A stretch of 26,620 nucleotides of DNA, from the NCBI RefSeq assembly GCF_009725235.1, contig NZ_WJFC01000185.1:1-26620 (forward strand). Direction: 5' to 3'. Position 1 is the first letter of the stretch; each line of letters starts with the position of its first letter. Below, piece after piece: positions 1 to 7,032 of this stretch. The stretch is from Scytonema sp. UIC 10036 (lineage in GTDB: Bacteria > Cyanobacteriota > Cyanobacteriia > Cyanobacteriales > Nostocaceae). Under the pieces are notes generated by a model, which worked only from the letters and a program-made list of their open reading frames with translations, did no database searches and had not been told where the DNA came from. Made by a program: the position numbers and the translations under genes.

Positions 1-130
1 ACCCTAACCCTCCCCGATGGATTGGGGAGGGAAGCGAATTTTTCTTATTTACCCCCTTGTAAAGGGGGGACTAAGAGGGGTAATAATGTGTTAAAATCAC
101 AACAAACCACTTTTCAAACAACCTCTTAGA
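1..130. repeat. Dispersed repeat, copy A (cut by window edge)
   Basis: This stretch matches 6904-7032 along its whole length. Both copies open with accctaaccctcccc, carry a GC-rich hairpin with CCCTCCCC/GGGGAGGG-type arms, then a second hairpin of C-run and G-run arms. They continue with taataatgtg, a short AT block ending in atcac, and aaaccacttttcaaaca or its close variant, and end near cctctt. The two copies differ mainly in the hairpin loops. The left edge is lost at the window boundary, so the full length is unknown. No reading frame is apparent in it. Confidence 0.8.
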
Positions 131-131
131 C

Positions 132-230
132 GTAGGTGGGGTTAAAGCCCACCATTCCTGTTTGTAGATATGAAAAAAGGTGATTTGCTGTTCGTAAATA
201 CAAAAAAAGGTGGGCTTTAGCCCCACCTAC
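132..230. repeat. Palindromic repeat with 22-bp inverted arms
   Basis: The arms at 132-153 and 209-230 are inverted copies with one mismatch (core GTAGGTGGGG ... GCCCACC). Each arm is itself almost a hairpin, because GGTGGG-GCT pairs with AGC-CCACC. Between the arms lie about 55 bp that are AT-rich. I see no duplicated target site at the edges. It is a small, non-coding, MITE- or REP-like element just downstream of the coiled-coil gene. Confidence 0.7.
202..229 (-). terminator. Rho-independent terminator of the coiled-coil gene
   Basis: Read on the minus strand, a GC-rich stem (GGTGGGGCT paired with AGCCCACC, one bulge) lies about 12 nt after the stop codon of the upstream gene and is followed directly by seven Ts. 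The stem is the inner part of the right arm of the palindromic repeat, so the repeat appears to supply the terminator. Confidence 0.65.
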
Positions 231-241
231 AATTACAGTAT

Positions 242-1039
242 CTATTTATTGACTGTTTCCTTGTCTTTGACGGAATCTTTGTCTTTAAATCTGTCTGCTG
301 CTGCTAATAATAAATCTCTCAAAATTTGTCTGACTTGTCGCTCTTTTCTGGCTAGTGCAGTACCAGCTTCTCCTAGCTTTTCGTCAAATTGAGAGTGCTT
401 TTCTTGTACCTGTGCAACTACGACTTCTGCTTGTGGACGAGCTTTGTTAAACCAGTTCTTAGCCTCGTCTAGATAGCTTTGAACCTCTTGGGAACGTCCC
501 CCATAACGTGCAGTTATATTAGCTCGGACAATGGCTAACTGTCCTTGCAGTTGAGCATAGCGTTTTTTGAGCAAAGCAACTTCCTCACTGTCTTGGATAC
601 CCTGAATAGCAGAATCTACCGCAGTTTTGGTGGCAGAAGATTTCTCTTTACCTGTTTGTTTGATTTCTGCTAGTATACCTTCTACTTCTTGTTGGATTTT
701 ATCTTCTTGTTCGTCCAATTTAGCCTGTAGCTGCTGAACCTCTACTTGAGTTTTTGCGATCGCTTCGTGTCTTTTACTATTTACTGCTTCTAGCGCTCCT
801 TCAATGGAAGCTGTCACCTCTTCCTTGATTTCGCTACCTTTGTCTTGCAAGTTTTCAATGACTGTAGAGATAGCGTCTTTGACAAGAGCACGAATTTCGG
901 TTGAACCTTCTTTAAACTCAGAAGCTACTTGAGAAACCGCCGCTTTGACAATTTCTCGAATGCGATCGCTTCTTAGCTGTCCGGTTTGTTTTGCTTGTTG
1001 AAGATCGGATTGAATTTGCTCTTTGATATTATTAGGCAT
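242..1039 (-). CDS. Helical coiled-coil (apolipoprotein/LEA-like) protein of unknown function
   Basis: The product is 265 residues, rich in Glu, Lys, Gln and Ala, with no signal peptide and no membrane segment. Long amphipathic helices run through nearly the whole chain. Residues about 30-90 look like a tandem of AxxxVxxAIxxx helices, and residues about 90-150 look like a Gln/Glu-rich coiled coil. The tail (DRFKDKDSVKDKE region) is very charged. This resembles cyanobacterial apolipoprotein A1/LEA-like proteins, for which I know no established activity. A role in membrane contact or stress protection would be inference. A terminator lies just downstream; the neighbour upstream is over 200 bp away, so it is probably monocistronic. 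There is only a weak purine stretch before the ATG. Confidence 0.85.
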   Translation of the reverse strand: MPNNIKEQIQSDLQQAKQTGQLRSDRIREIVKAAVSQVASEFKEGSTEIRALVKDAISTVIENLQDKGSEIKEEVTASIEGALEAVNSKRHEAIAKTQVEVQQLQAKLDEQEDKIQQEVEGILAEIKQTGKEKSSATKTAVDSAIQGIQDSEEVALLKKRYAQLQGQLAIVRANITARYGGRSQEVQSYLDEAKNWFNKARPQAEVVVAQVQEKHSQFDEKLGEAGTALARKERQVRQILRDLLLAAADRFKDKDSVKDKETVNK

Positions 1040-1085
1040 TTTTTTCTACCAACTAGAGATTTAATCACTTATGTGGATAAATGTA

Positions 1086-1172
1086 GGTGTTGTATAATTT
1101 CTGATTCATTTACTATGAGCTAATTAGTGAAAAATTACTCCAACAAATCCAAATTTTTGAATATACAACACC
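1086..1172. promoter_or_regulatory. Inverted repeat in the leader region of the coiled-coil gene
   Basis: GGTGTTGTATA at 1086-1096 has a perfect inverted copy, TATACAACACC, at 1162-1172. The 65 bp between them are AT-rich. The pair lies 47-133 bp upstream of the ATG at 1039, where a promoter or long 5' leader would be. It could be a two-site operator, a leader hairpin or chance; nothing else in the 1040-1251 gap stands out. Confidence 0.35.
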
Positions 1173-1251
1173 AAAATGTATAAGGTTATAATCCTACAAT
1201 GATATTGTGACGCAGTATTTTCTAGGCAGGTACATCCTTTAGATAGAAAAA

Positions 1252-2748
1252 CTAACTAGCCAGAGGAAAAGCGGCTGCTAGCATCCAACCGAACAAGAGC
1301 GCACTGCCAATGGCATAACTCCAACTTTCTTTAAATATATTGGCGCTAAAAGAGAAAATTGCCATAATTAAAGGAAACAGTGGAAGCAGAAGAGCAATAA
1401 ATCCTAGTTCAGGCAACAGGTAAAGTACTAAAATAAAACCTCCTACCAAAACCATACTCTGCCCCAGCCACCACAAAGCACGTTTTTCAATTCCAATGCT
1501 TTGTTGCGCCACCCCTGATGCTAAAAACCAAGGAAGGCAAGTTAGTGATAGTAGGGGAAATAACTTTAAACGTGCAGGAATTAACCACCACTGCAACCAA
1601 ACGAACTGCGCGATCGCACCAAATGCAATCCACAGCACTGCAAACAATGCAACTCCTATTCCTACAGCTTGTAAAGTGGGACGGGGTAGGCGAAATATAA
1701 CCAGTAGCCACACTAAGCCAGCGACACCAAACCAAATACTAACTGCACCACCTACCAGCAAACCACCTAAACTGCCAATATCGCCATTACGACTTAGTAA
1801 CGTCAATACACCACTGGCTACAAACGGTGCTATGAGTACACCGCTCCAACTTCTCAACTGATTTACCTTAAGTTTAGATATGTTGGGAGACAAATACTCG
1901 AATCCTAATTTCTCCTGACTCACCCTCAACAGAAGAGGAACAACAGCACCCACTAACACCAGCCATCCCAGCAAGTGCAAGCCATACCAAATCATTCGGC
2001 GGTCAACATAGTCACTGCTGCGTTGTACTCCAAAAGTAGAATCAAGCCAGTTTTTAGCAGCTTGATGGCTGGGATCGCGAAATAAGATCGTGATATGTTC
2101 GGCATTGGGAATGATCGCCACAGATCGCCCCCTTCCATCTGCCAAATTTTGATTTTCTCCTCCGGCTGCTTTCAGCAACCGCCGTGCATTAGCAACAAAA
2201 CGACCTTCCCAACTTCCTGCTTGCAGTTGTAAATTGCGTGGAGCAGAAAGTGTGACATTTGCGCCTGTGGGTGAAACAGCGATCGTTGCAGCAAAGCGAT
2301 TAACATCCCGGATACCAGCTGACATCACTGCACCACTTCCCATAGAATGACCGAGCAATGCTAAGCGTGATGCATCTACCTCCGGTTGTTTTACAAGAGT
2401 TGCATAAGCAGTGTTAAGATTTTGTTGAAGAGAATCACGTTTTAATGGGTTGGCATTAGCTCCATGACTGTTAAAATCCCATAGCATAGCAGCATAACCT
2501 GCGTGTGCCAAAACATGAGCATACGCTAACATCAACTGTTTCGAGCCAGCATAACCATGTGCAACTAACACACCTGGTATCTTGTTTGCATTGCGTGGCG
2601 CAACATATACCATAGGTACGCCCTCAAGCTCAAAGTGACGGATCGCCAATCCAGATTGCGCTGCTAGCACACCCCACCAAGATAAGATAATCAGCAAAAG
2701 CGCGGCGACGATCGGGAATAAACGTTTGCGAGTCATGTTAGTTTTCAT
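1252..2748 (-). CDS. Alpha/beta hydrolase fused to a polytopic membrane domain
   Basis: The N-terminal half (about 30-245) is an alpha/beta hydrolase. It has the oxyanion region VLVAHGYAGSKQ, the nucleophile elbow GHSMGS with Ser135, and a likely catalytic His218 in NAEHITIL. The N terminus carries a hydrophobic segment (about 6-28) acting as signal anchor. The C-terminal half (about 255-498) is almost all hydrophobic, with roughly seven or eight membrane segments and no family motif I recognise. The hydrolase part is therefore probably outside the cytoplasmic membrane. The open frame extends to a TTG at 2760, but ATG at 2748 (or 2736) is a more likely start. Substrate is unknown: esters, lipids or peptides are possible. 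The gene stands alone, with gaps over 100 bp on each side. Confidence 0.85.
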   Translation of the reverse strand: MKTNMTRKRLFPIVAALLLIILSWWGVLAAQSGLAIRHFELEGVPMVYVAPRNANKIPGVLVAHGYAGSKQLMLAYAHVLAHAGYAAMLWDFNSHGANANPLKRDSLQQNLNTAYATLVKQPEVDASRLALLGHSMGSGAVMSAGIRDVNRFAATIAVSPTGANVTLSAPRNLQLQAGSWEGRFVANARRLLKAAGGENQNLADGRGRSVAIIPNAEHITILFRDPSHQAAKNWLDSTFGVQRSSDYVDRRMIWYGLHLLGWLVLVGAVVPLLLRVSQEKLGFEYLSPNISKLKVNQLRSWSGVLIAPFVASGVLTLLSRNGDIGSLGGLLVGGAVSIWFGVAGLVWLLVIFRLPRPTLQAVGIGVALFAVLWIAFGAIAQFVWLQWWLIPARLKLFPLLSLTCLPWFLASGVAQQSIGIEKRALWWLGQSMVLVGGFILVLYLLPELGFIALLLPLFPLIMAIFSFSANIFKESWSYAIGSALLFGWMLAAAFPLAS

Positions 2749-2884
2749 TTGGCAGAGCAAAAATCGAGTTTATTTGTAGAGACGCACTGTTTGAAGCATA
2801 TCTACAAACAAACTGGGTTGCGTGAGATTTATGTAGCGACGCTCTAGTACTAAGAAATTACCATGGCTTAGCTACAAGTAAAAA

Positions 2885-3229
2885 TCATCCATGGTAACCT
2901 TCTGGGGAGTATGGTTGGGCGGATATAAGATCGTGTTCTATTTCAGTTTGATGATTGGAAGCTTTGAAACTAATGACGAATTCCTTTGTGGCAATACTAT
3001 ACGAGTTCCTTGTAGATAAACTTAAGCTGCTGACTTCACCAGCAATTACTTTAAATTCCGCGTGGCTAAGAGTGCGTTGACCAATCGCAGGGTCTGCTAC
3101 AATGAAGTGCTTCCGGGTGATTTCATAGACAACGATACAGGGTTTTGGTCGAGTAGATAACCCCATTTGTTTGAGCAGTCGCTTGATATGGCGATCGCTC
3201 ACCTCAATGCCAATCTTTTTGGAAAGGTT
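2885..3229 (-). pseudogene. Gene wreck: transposase-like helix joined to a C39 peptidase fragment
   Basis: The open frame runs from a stop at 3230-3232 to a stop at 2885-2887. The only early start is a GTG at 3202. Upstream residues LSKKIGIEVSDRHIKRLLKQ and the following MGLSTRPK look like the winged-helix region of IS630-type transposases. Directly after that, IVVYEITRKHFIVADPA and GQRTLSHAEF look like the end of a C39 leader-peptidase domain from a bacteriocin ABC exporter: a VVY-x-I-x-x-x-x-VADPA-G-x-R-x-L core. The catalytic Cys and His regions are absent. The last 55 residues match nothing I know. I read this as a chimeric remnant rather than a working gene. A small real gene cannot be excluded. 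Confidence 0.5.
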
Positions 3230-3240
3230 TCATAACATTT

Positions 3241-3269
3241 GTAGGGGCGCGGCGCAAGAGCGCTCCTAC
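3241..3269. repeat. REP-like hairpin
   Basis: The 10-base arms gtaggggcgc (3241-3250) and gcgctcctac (3260-3269) pair with a single G-T wobble around a 9-nt loop. GTAGGGGCG...CGCTCCTAC-type hairpins are common dispersed repeats in cyanobacterial intergenic DNA. It abuts the broken 5' end of the transposase/C39 remnant. Confidence 0.55.
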
Positions 3270-3585
3270 GACTTTGGCAATTTTTGAACAGTCAGATTTT
3301 AAACCATTTTTGGTATAGATTTCGACTTGTGACACTCACCGTACTTGCGTTCCTCGCGCTGGAACGTTAAACTAAGCTCTCAAGTTTTCGAGTCAAAACA
3401 GGATATGCTTTGGAGCGAGTAAAATTTTGTAGCTGCAATGCCTGGTAGTTGCAACCTTAATAACTGAAGGGATGTTAAAAGTACACAACAAACAAATTTT
3501 TGAGCTTTGACTTTTGACTGGTGCCGACGTGCATCACTTTAATTCTGTTTTCGCTTGCAGCATTGATTGCTACGAACGATGTTTG

Positions 3586-3614
3586 AAAAAACTGTGGTAG
3601 CACATCCCACTACC
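3586..3614 (-). terminator. Possible terminator of the double-glycine peptide gene
   Basis: On the minus strand, about 26 nt after the peptide stop codon, GGTAG and CTACC form a 5-bp stem with a 9-nt loop. A six-T run follows two or three bases later. The stem is short, so this is a weak call. Confidence 0.4.
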
Positions 3615-3640
3615 GTACTTTTCAAAAGTGAGTTGTTAGC

Positions 3641-3922
3641 TTAGGCTTGAGTAAGACCTAAACCGCTAATTAAACTAGAACCAAGACCACTCAGTAATCC
3701 GCCGAGACTTGCTGCTAGATTGTTTTGAGATAAGATCGGCAGTACATTTACAGTCACATTCACATTGTTAGCGCCATCTACATCGTTATTAGAGCCACCA
3801 TAGGCATTACTACGACCTCCCATGATGGTAACACATTCCTCATCATTCAACTCTGTTATAATTACGGATTCCGCTTGTTCTGTGGTTTGTGAAGTCATTG
3901 TCTCAATTGCAATACGTGACAT
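3641..3922 (-). CDS. Double-glycine-leader secreted peptide (bacteriocin-like)
   Basis: The precursor has 93 residues. Residues 25-36 (LNDEECVTIMGG) fit the double-glycine leader consensus cut by C39 peptidases: Leu at -12, Glu at -8, Ile at -4, Gly-Gly at -2/-1. Position -7 is Cys instead of the usual Leu/Met. Cleavage after Gly36 would free a 57-residue core with an Asn/Gly/Val-rich polar half (NNDVDGANNVNVTVNV) and a hydrophobic Gly-zipper-like tail (LGGLLSGLGSSLISGLGL). The core has no Cys, so lanthionines or disulphides are excluded. This is typical of the class II bacteriocin-like precursors of cyanobacteria, whose real activities are mostly unknown. A strong Shine-Dalgarno sequence fixes the start. 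A DevB/DevC export pair lies upstream and a C39 fragment downstream. Confidence 0.8.
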   Translation of the reverse strand: MSRIAIETMTSQTTEQAESVIITELNDEECVTIMGGRSNAYGGSNNDVDGANNVNVTVNVLPILSQNNLAASLGGLLSGLGSSLISGLGLTQA

Positions 3923-3927
3923 AAGAA

Positions 3928-3937
3928 TTCCTTCCTT
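3928..3937 (-). promoter_or_regulatory. Strong Shine-Dalgarno of the peptide gene
   Basis: The minus-strand sequence AAGGAAGGAA lies 5 nt before the ATG at 3922. It is the clearest ribosome binding site in the window, and most other genes here have none. It supports the 93-residue start over the internal Met9 and suggests high translation. Confidence 0.7.
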
Positions 3938-4437
3938 GTAAAAAGTGATTTCTGGTTAGCAACACTATTTTAATTAGTCCACTTCTTGCTTCGTAGTCGA
4001 ATGCTTGCTACTCAAAGCTTTTCTAAGAGTGGAGATTGCTAATCATATACTTACATAAACTGAAGTATGAATACAAGACTATTAGTAATATCTCTTACTT
4101 TTCACTAAAAAACTGACTTTTCCTACTTAGTTTTTTCTAATTTTTTTTATTTAGAGATTATCTAAAAATCATAAACTATTTATGAAAACTTATAAACATA
4201 CTGCTTCGAGGTGTGTTTCGGTATTGCGTTAACAGACTCTGCGATCGCCGATAGTTTTTATATTGAAATTTATATAGAAGTCCGCGCAAGCGGATTGAGT
4301 TTGTATAGACATGATTACGGCATCGCCTAGTTTTTTCTCAATTGCTTTATTTCCCCCTTTTTAGGGGGGCTAGGGGGGATCAAGTCTTATTTGAACAGTA
4401 TTGAGAGGAGTTATATATTTTTTCCTGAATTAATATT
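3938..4437. other. AT-rich spacer between the permease gene and the peptide gene
   Basis: No open frame of interest. The half near the peptide gene is very AT-rich and should hold its promoter and leader. A HIP1 octamer lies near 4231. At about 4350-4385 a hairpin of C-run and G-run arms followed by taggggggatcaag resembles the second hairpin of the dispersed repeat at 1-130 and 6904-7032, so it may be a partial third copy. A DevA-type ATPase gene, which usually follows devC, is not here. Confidence 0.55.
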
Positions 4438-5616
4438 TTAAAAAATATCTGCTGGATCTGCTGAACGAAGTTTGTTCATAGCTAAGGTTCCAGAGACCAT
4501 ACACATAAAGTTTGTTGTAATTAATATAATTAACATATTATTAATACTCATGGTTATTGGTAATTGAGTAGAAACCATCGCAAAATTATATATACATAAA
4601 GAAATAGCAAATCCAGGTATATAACCAAAAAATGCTAAAATAATAGATTGTTCAAATACAACTTTCAAAAAATAATCATTTGAATAACCTATAGCTTTTA
4701 AAGTCGCATATGCTGTTATTTGAGTCGATATGTTACTATAAAGAATTTGATAGACAATAACCACTCCAACAACAAAACCCATCACTAACATAAGATTAAG
4801 TATAAAACCAATGGGTGTTCTAGTAGCCCAATACTTTTTCTCAAAATTAATAAATTCTTCTCTTGTAAAAATTTTGACATCTTTAGGTAAAGAAACTTGG
4901 ATATTTTCTAAAATTTTTTGCTTTTCTACTCCAGGATTTAGTGACACTGCACCAATATCTATCATTTCATAATTACGTGTATTTAAAAATATTCTTAAAA
5001 AAGTTGATTCACTAACAATTAAATTACCATCCACTCCAAAAGAAGGACCTAAACTGAATAATCCAACCACTCTTACTCTATAACCTTTAATTGCATTAAA
5101 GGGAGATATTTCAACTATCTGCTCAGTTTGCTTTGACTCAAAATTTTCAGCAACTGGCCCAAATTCAGGACGAGACTTGCGATCGAAGAGTACGAAGTCA
5201 GGAATTTTTATTTTATCTAAGTTTTGTGCAACTTCTGATAAATTTATAGGATTCTTGTCTGGCTCAATACCAATGACATATATGGAGTATTTTTCATCAT
5301 TTTCGGGATTTTTAAATTTAGCAAATCCCAAATGCATGGGACTGACTGACGCTACACCATTAAAACCTAAAACTTGATATAAACTAGTTCGAGAAAAGCT
5401 TTGATTTGAAGTTAAAGACTTATACTGAGAACTAATTAAAAATAAATCTCCTTGAAGACTATGATGTAAACGGGTAGCACTTAAATAGAGAGCATCTTGG
5501 AACCCTAGTTGTGTAAACATTAAAATGACAACAAAAGTAATACCAGCTATAGCTACTAGAAAACGAAATTTTTGATAAGTTAACTGTAGCCAAGCCAAGG
5601 AAATTTTGCCAATCAT
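4438..5616 (-). CDS. devC: DevC-type ABC exporter permease
   Basis: The 392-residue product has the usual length and layout of DevC (FtsX/MacB-like permease). One membrane segment lies near 18-35, a large periplasmic domain spans about 40-265, and three C-terminal membrane segments lie near 270-292, 322-345 and 362-382. The cytosolic stretch STQITAYATLKAIGYSN before the third segment is the typical coupling region, and the C-terminal LRSADPADIF is a family signature. In Anabaena, DevBCA with the outer-membrane channel HgdD exports heterocyst envelope glycolipids; other paralogues export other compounds. The ATG overlaps the DevB stop as TAATG, so translation is coupled. The gene is visibly more AT-rich than its neighbours. 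No DevA ATPase gene lies in the window, so an ATPase must come from elsewhere or the system is incomplete. Confidence 0.9.
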   Translation of the reverse strand: MIGKISLAWLQLTYQKFRFLVAIAGITFVVILMFTQLGFQDALYLSATRLHHSLQGDLFLISSQYKSLTSNQSFSRTSLYQVLGFNGVASVSPMHLGFAKFKNPENDEKYSIYVIGIEPDKNPINLSEVAQNLDKIKIPDFVLFDRKSRPEFGPVAENFESKQTEQIVEISPFNAIKGYRVRVVGLFSLGPSFGVDGNLIVSESTFLRIFLNTRNYEMIDIGAVSLNPGVEKQKILENIQVSLPKDVKIFTREEFINFEKKYWATRTPIGFILNLMLVMGFVVGVVIVYQILYSNISTQITAYATLKAIGYSNDYFLKVVFEQSIILAFFGYIPGFAISLCIYNFAMVSTQLPITMSINNMLIILITTNFMCMVSGTLAMNKLRSADPADIF

Positions 5617-6875
5617 TATACTTGAATAGCTATATACACCTGTAAGTTGGTTAAATCTGCCACCTGTTGACTATCCTCTGAACGATCTATTCGTATTTTT
5701 ACCTTAATCACTCTGCGATTTGTGTCTACTCCTGGATTAAGACTTAAGATACTCTGTTTGCTAACTTGTAAACCAATCTTGCTGACTGTTCCCGATATTC
5801 TTTTACTAAATGCAGGGCTTGTAATAGTAGCTTTTTGACCAAGGCGAACTTTCTTAATATCTGTTTGATAAACTTCTGCTACTACATACATTTGAGATGT
5901 GTTACCTATCTCAACAATTCCTGAATTGCCAATGACTTCTCCTGTTTTGGTATGAACTTTCAAAATCTTTCCATTTATAGGAGATGTCACATAACTTAAA
6001 TCTCGTTCTGCTCTTGCTTGCATGACTGCAGTCATAGCACTTTTAAGTTCCGCCTGCGCCACCTGGATATCTACGCTACGCACTTGGTTAAGACCTACGA
6101 GTTTGGCTTTTGCCTCCTCTATTTGAGCAGTCAGAGTGCTCACACTCTTGTTCAAATTTGCTTCAGCTTCTGCAAGTTGCTGTTTGAGTGTCTGGAATTC
6201 CAGGCTTTTACTATCTGCAATAGAAGCTGAAATAGCACCTTCTGTGTATAAATTCTGATACCGCTCGTTCTCTGTTTGAGCATTGTTTAATTGAGCTTGT
6301 AAACGAGCAATTGTCGCTCGTTGAGTAGCAACTTCTCCTTTTAATTGAGTATCTAAACGTGTCAATACTGCCTTTTGAGCCTTAATATCTGCCGGCTTTG
6401 CTCCGGCTTTTACCTGGGCTAATTGAGCTCGAGCAACTTCCACTTTCGATTGTGCCTGATTTAATGCGGCTGTTGCCTGAACATAACCTTGAAGGAACGC
6501 TACTATTTGCCCTGCTCGAACTGTGTCTCCTTCTTTGACCAACAGTTTTTCTATTTGGTTACCTGTCAGTGAACTCGGAGCAGATAACTGAGTCACTCCG
6601 CCTTGAGGCTCTAAACGTCCCAATGCAGTAATTGCCACTCTAGAAGCAATGACCCTACGGGGTTTTGGCAACACAGTTTGATTGCTGTACCATAATCGTG
6701 AAAAAACGGGTATGGATATTATCAGTATGGCTAATACAATCGAAGGTGCCAATATGATTCGCCACCCATTTGATGGTTTTTCAAGGAATCGGCTTTCTTT
6801 ATCTTCTGCCATATTTCTAGGGTCAAGTGACTGGGGCTGGGGACGGTAAGCTTTAGAGGATGTTTGAAAAGTCAT
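5616..6875 (-). CDS. devB: DevB-type periplasmic adaptor (HlyD family)
   Basis: This 419-residue membrane-fusion protein links an inner-membrane ABC permease to a TolC-like channel. After a polar cytosolic head of about 37 residues comes one membrane segment (38-58). Next is a lipoyl-like half motif (ITALGRLEPQGGV, then LLVKEGDTVRAGQIVAFL), a long Ala/Gln-rich coiled-coil hairpin at about 130-290, and the second lipoyl half (VTSPINGKILKVHTKTGE). The beta-barrel region (VYQTDIKKVRLGQKATITSPA) and a C-terminal domain follow. The length fits DevB proteins. It shares a TAATG overlap with the permease gene. A dispersed repeat fills the 155 bp between it and the upstream condensing enzyme, so the promoter may lie within or beside that repeat. 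Confidence 0.92.
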   Translation of the reverse strand: MTFQTSSKAYRPQPQSLDPRNMAEDKESRFLEKPSNGWRIILAPSIVLAILIISIPVFSRLWYSNQTVLPKPRRVIASRVAITALGRLEPQGGVTQLSAPSSLTGNQIEKLLVKEGDTVRAGQIVAFLQGYVQATAALNQAQSKVEVARAQLAQVKAGAKPADIKAQKAVLTRLDTQLKGEVATQRATIARLQAQLNNAQTENERYQNLYTEGAISASIADSKSLEFQTLKQQLAEAEANLNKSVSTLTAQIEEAKAKLVGLNQVRSVDIQVAQAELKSAMTAVMQARAERDLSYVTSPINGKILKVHTKTGEVIGNSGIVEIGNTSQMYVVAEVYQTDIKKVRLGQKATITSPAFSKRISGTVSKIGLQVSKQSILSLNPGVDTNRRVIKVKIRIDRSEDSQQVADLTNLQVYIAIQV

Positions 6876-6894
6876 GATTGATGTATCAAATATT

Positions 6895-7032
6895 TATTAC
6901 CCCACCCTAACCCTCCCCTTGGCAAGGGGAGGGAACTGAATTTTTCTTGTTTCCCCCCAATACATCGGGGGGATTAAGGGGGGTAATAATGTGATAAAAA
7001 TCACAGCCAACCACTTTTCAAACATCCTCTTT
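6895..7032. repeat. Dispersed repeat, copy B
   Basis: Second copy of the element at 1-130. It begins with attaccccaccctaacc, has a first hairpin of perfect 11-base arms CCCTCCCCTTG/CAAGGGGAGGG, a second C-run/G-run hairpin, taataatgtg, and the conserved tail accacttttcaaac followed by cctctt. Its end runs into the stop codon of the condensing-enzyme gene (7031-7033), so it fills the whole gap between that gene and devB. On the minus strand no T-run follows the hairpins, so they are not a normal terminator. Confidence 0.75.

Larger units (their letters stand above)
3233..3640. other. Gene-poor spacer between the wreck and the peptide gene
   Basis: No credible reading frame was found on either strand. 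The stretch holds a REP-like hairpin at 3241-3269 (arms gtaggggcgc and gcgctcctac, one G-T pair, 9-nt loop), a ttgacttttgactgg short repeat near 3508, and the possible terminator of the peptide gene at its right end. It may contain decayed remains of the exporter gene whose C39 fragment lies next to it, but I could not read any further fragment. Confidence 0.5.

Noticed and set aside
1..241. CRISPR-like spacing of repeats at the window start
   Set aside because: The repeated pieces are inverted hairpins of differing type, not regularly spaced direct repeats, and no cas gene is present.
4346..4385. Terminator after devC
   Set aside because: The hairpin of C-run and G-run arms is real, but on the minus strand it is followed by aaataaagc and not by Ts. 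It is more likely part of a dispersed repeat.
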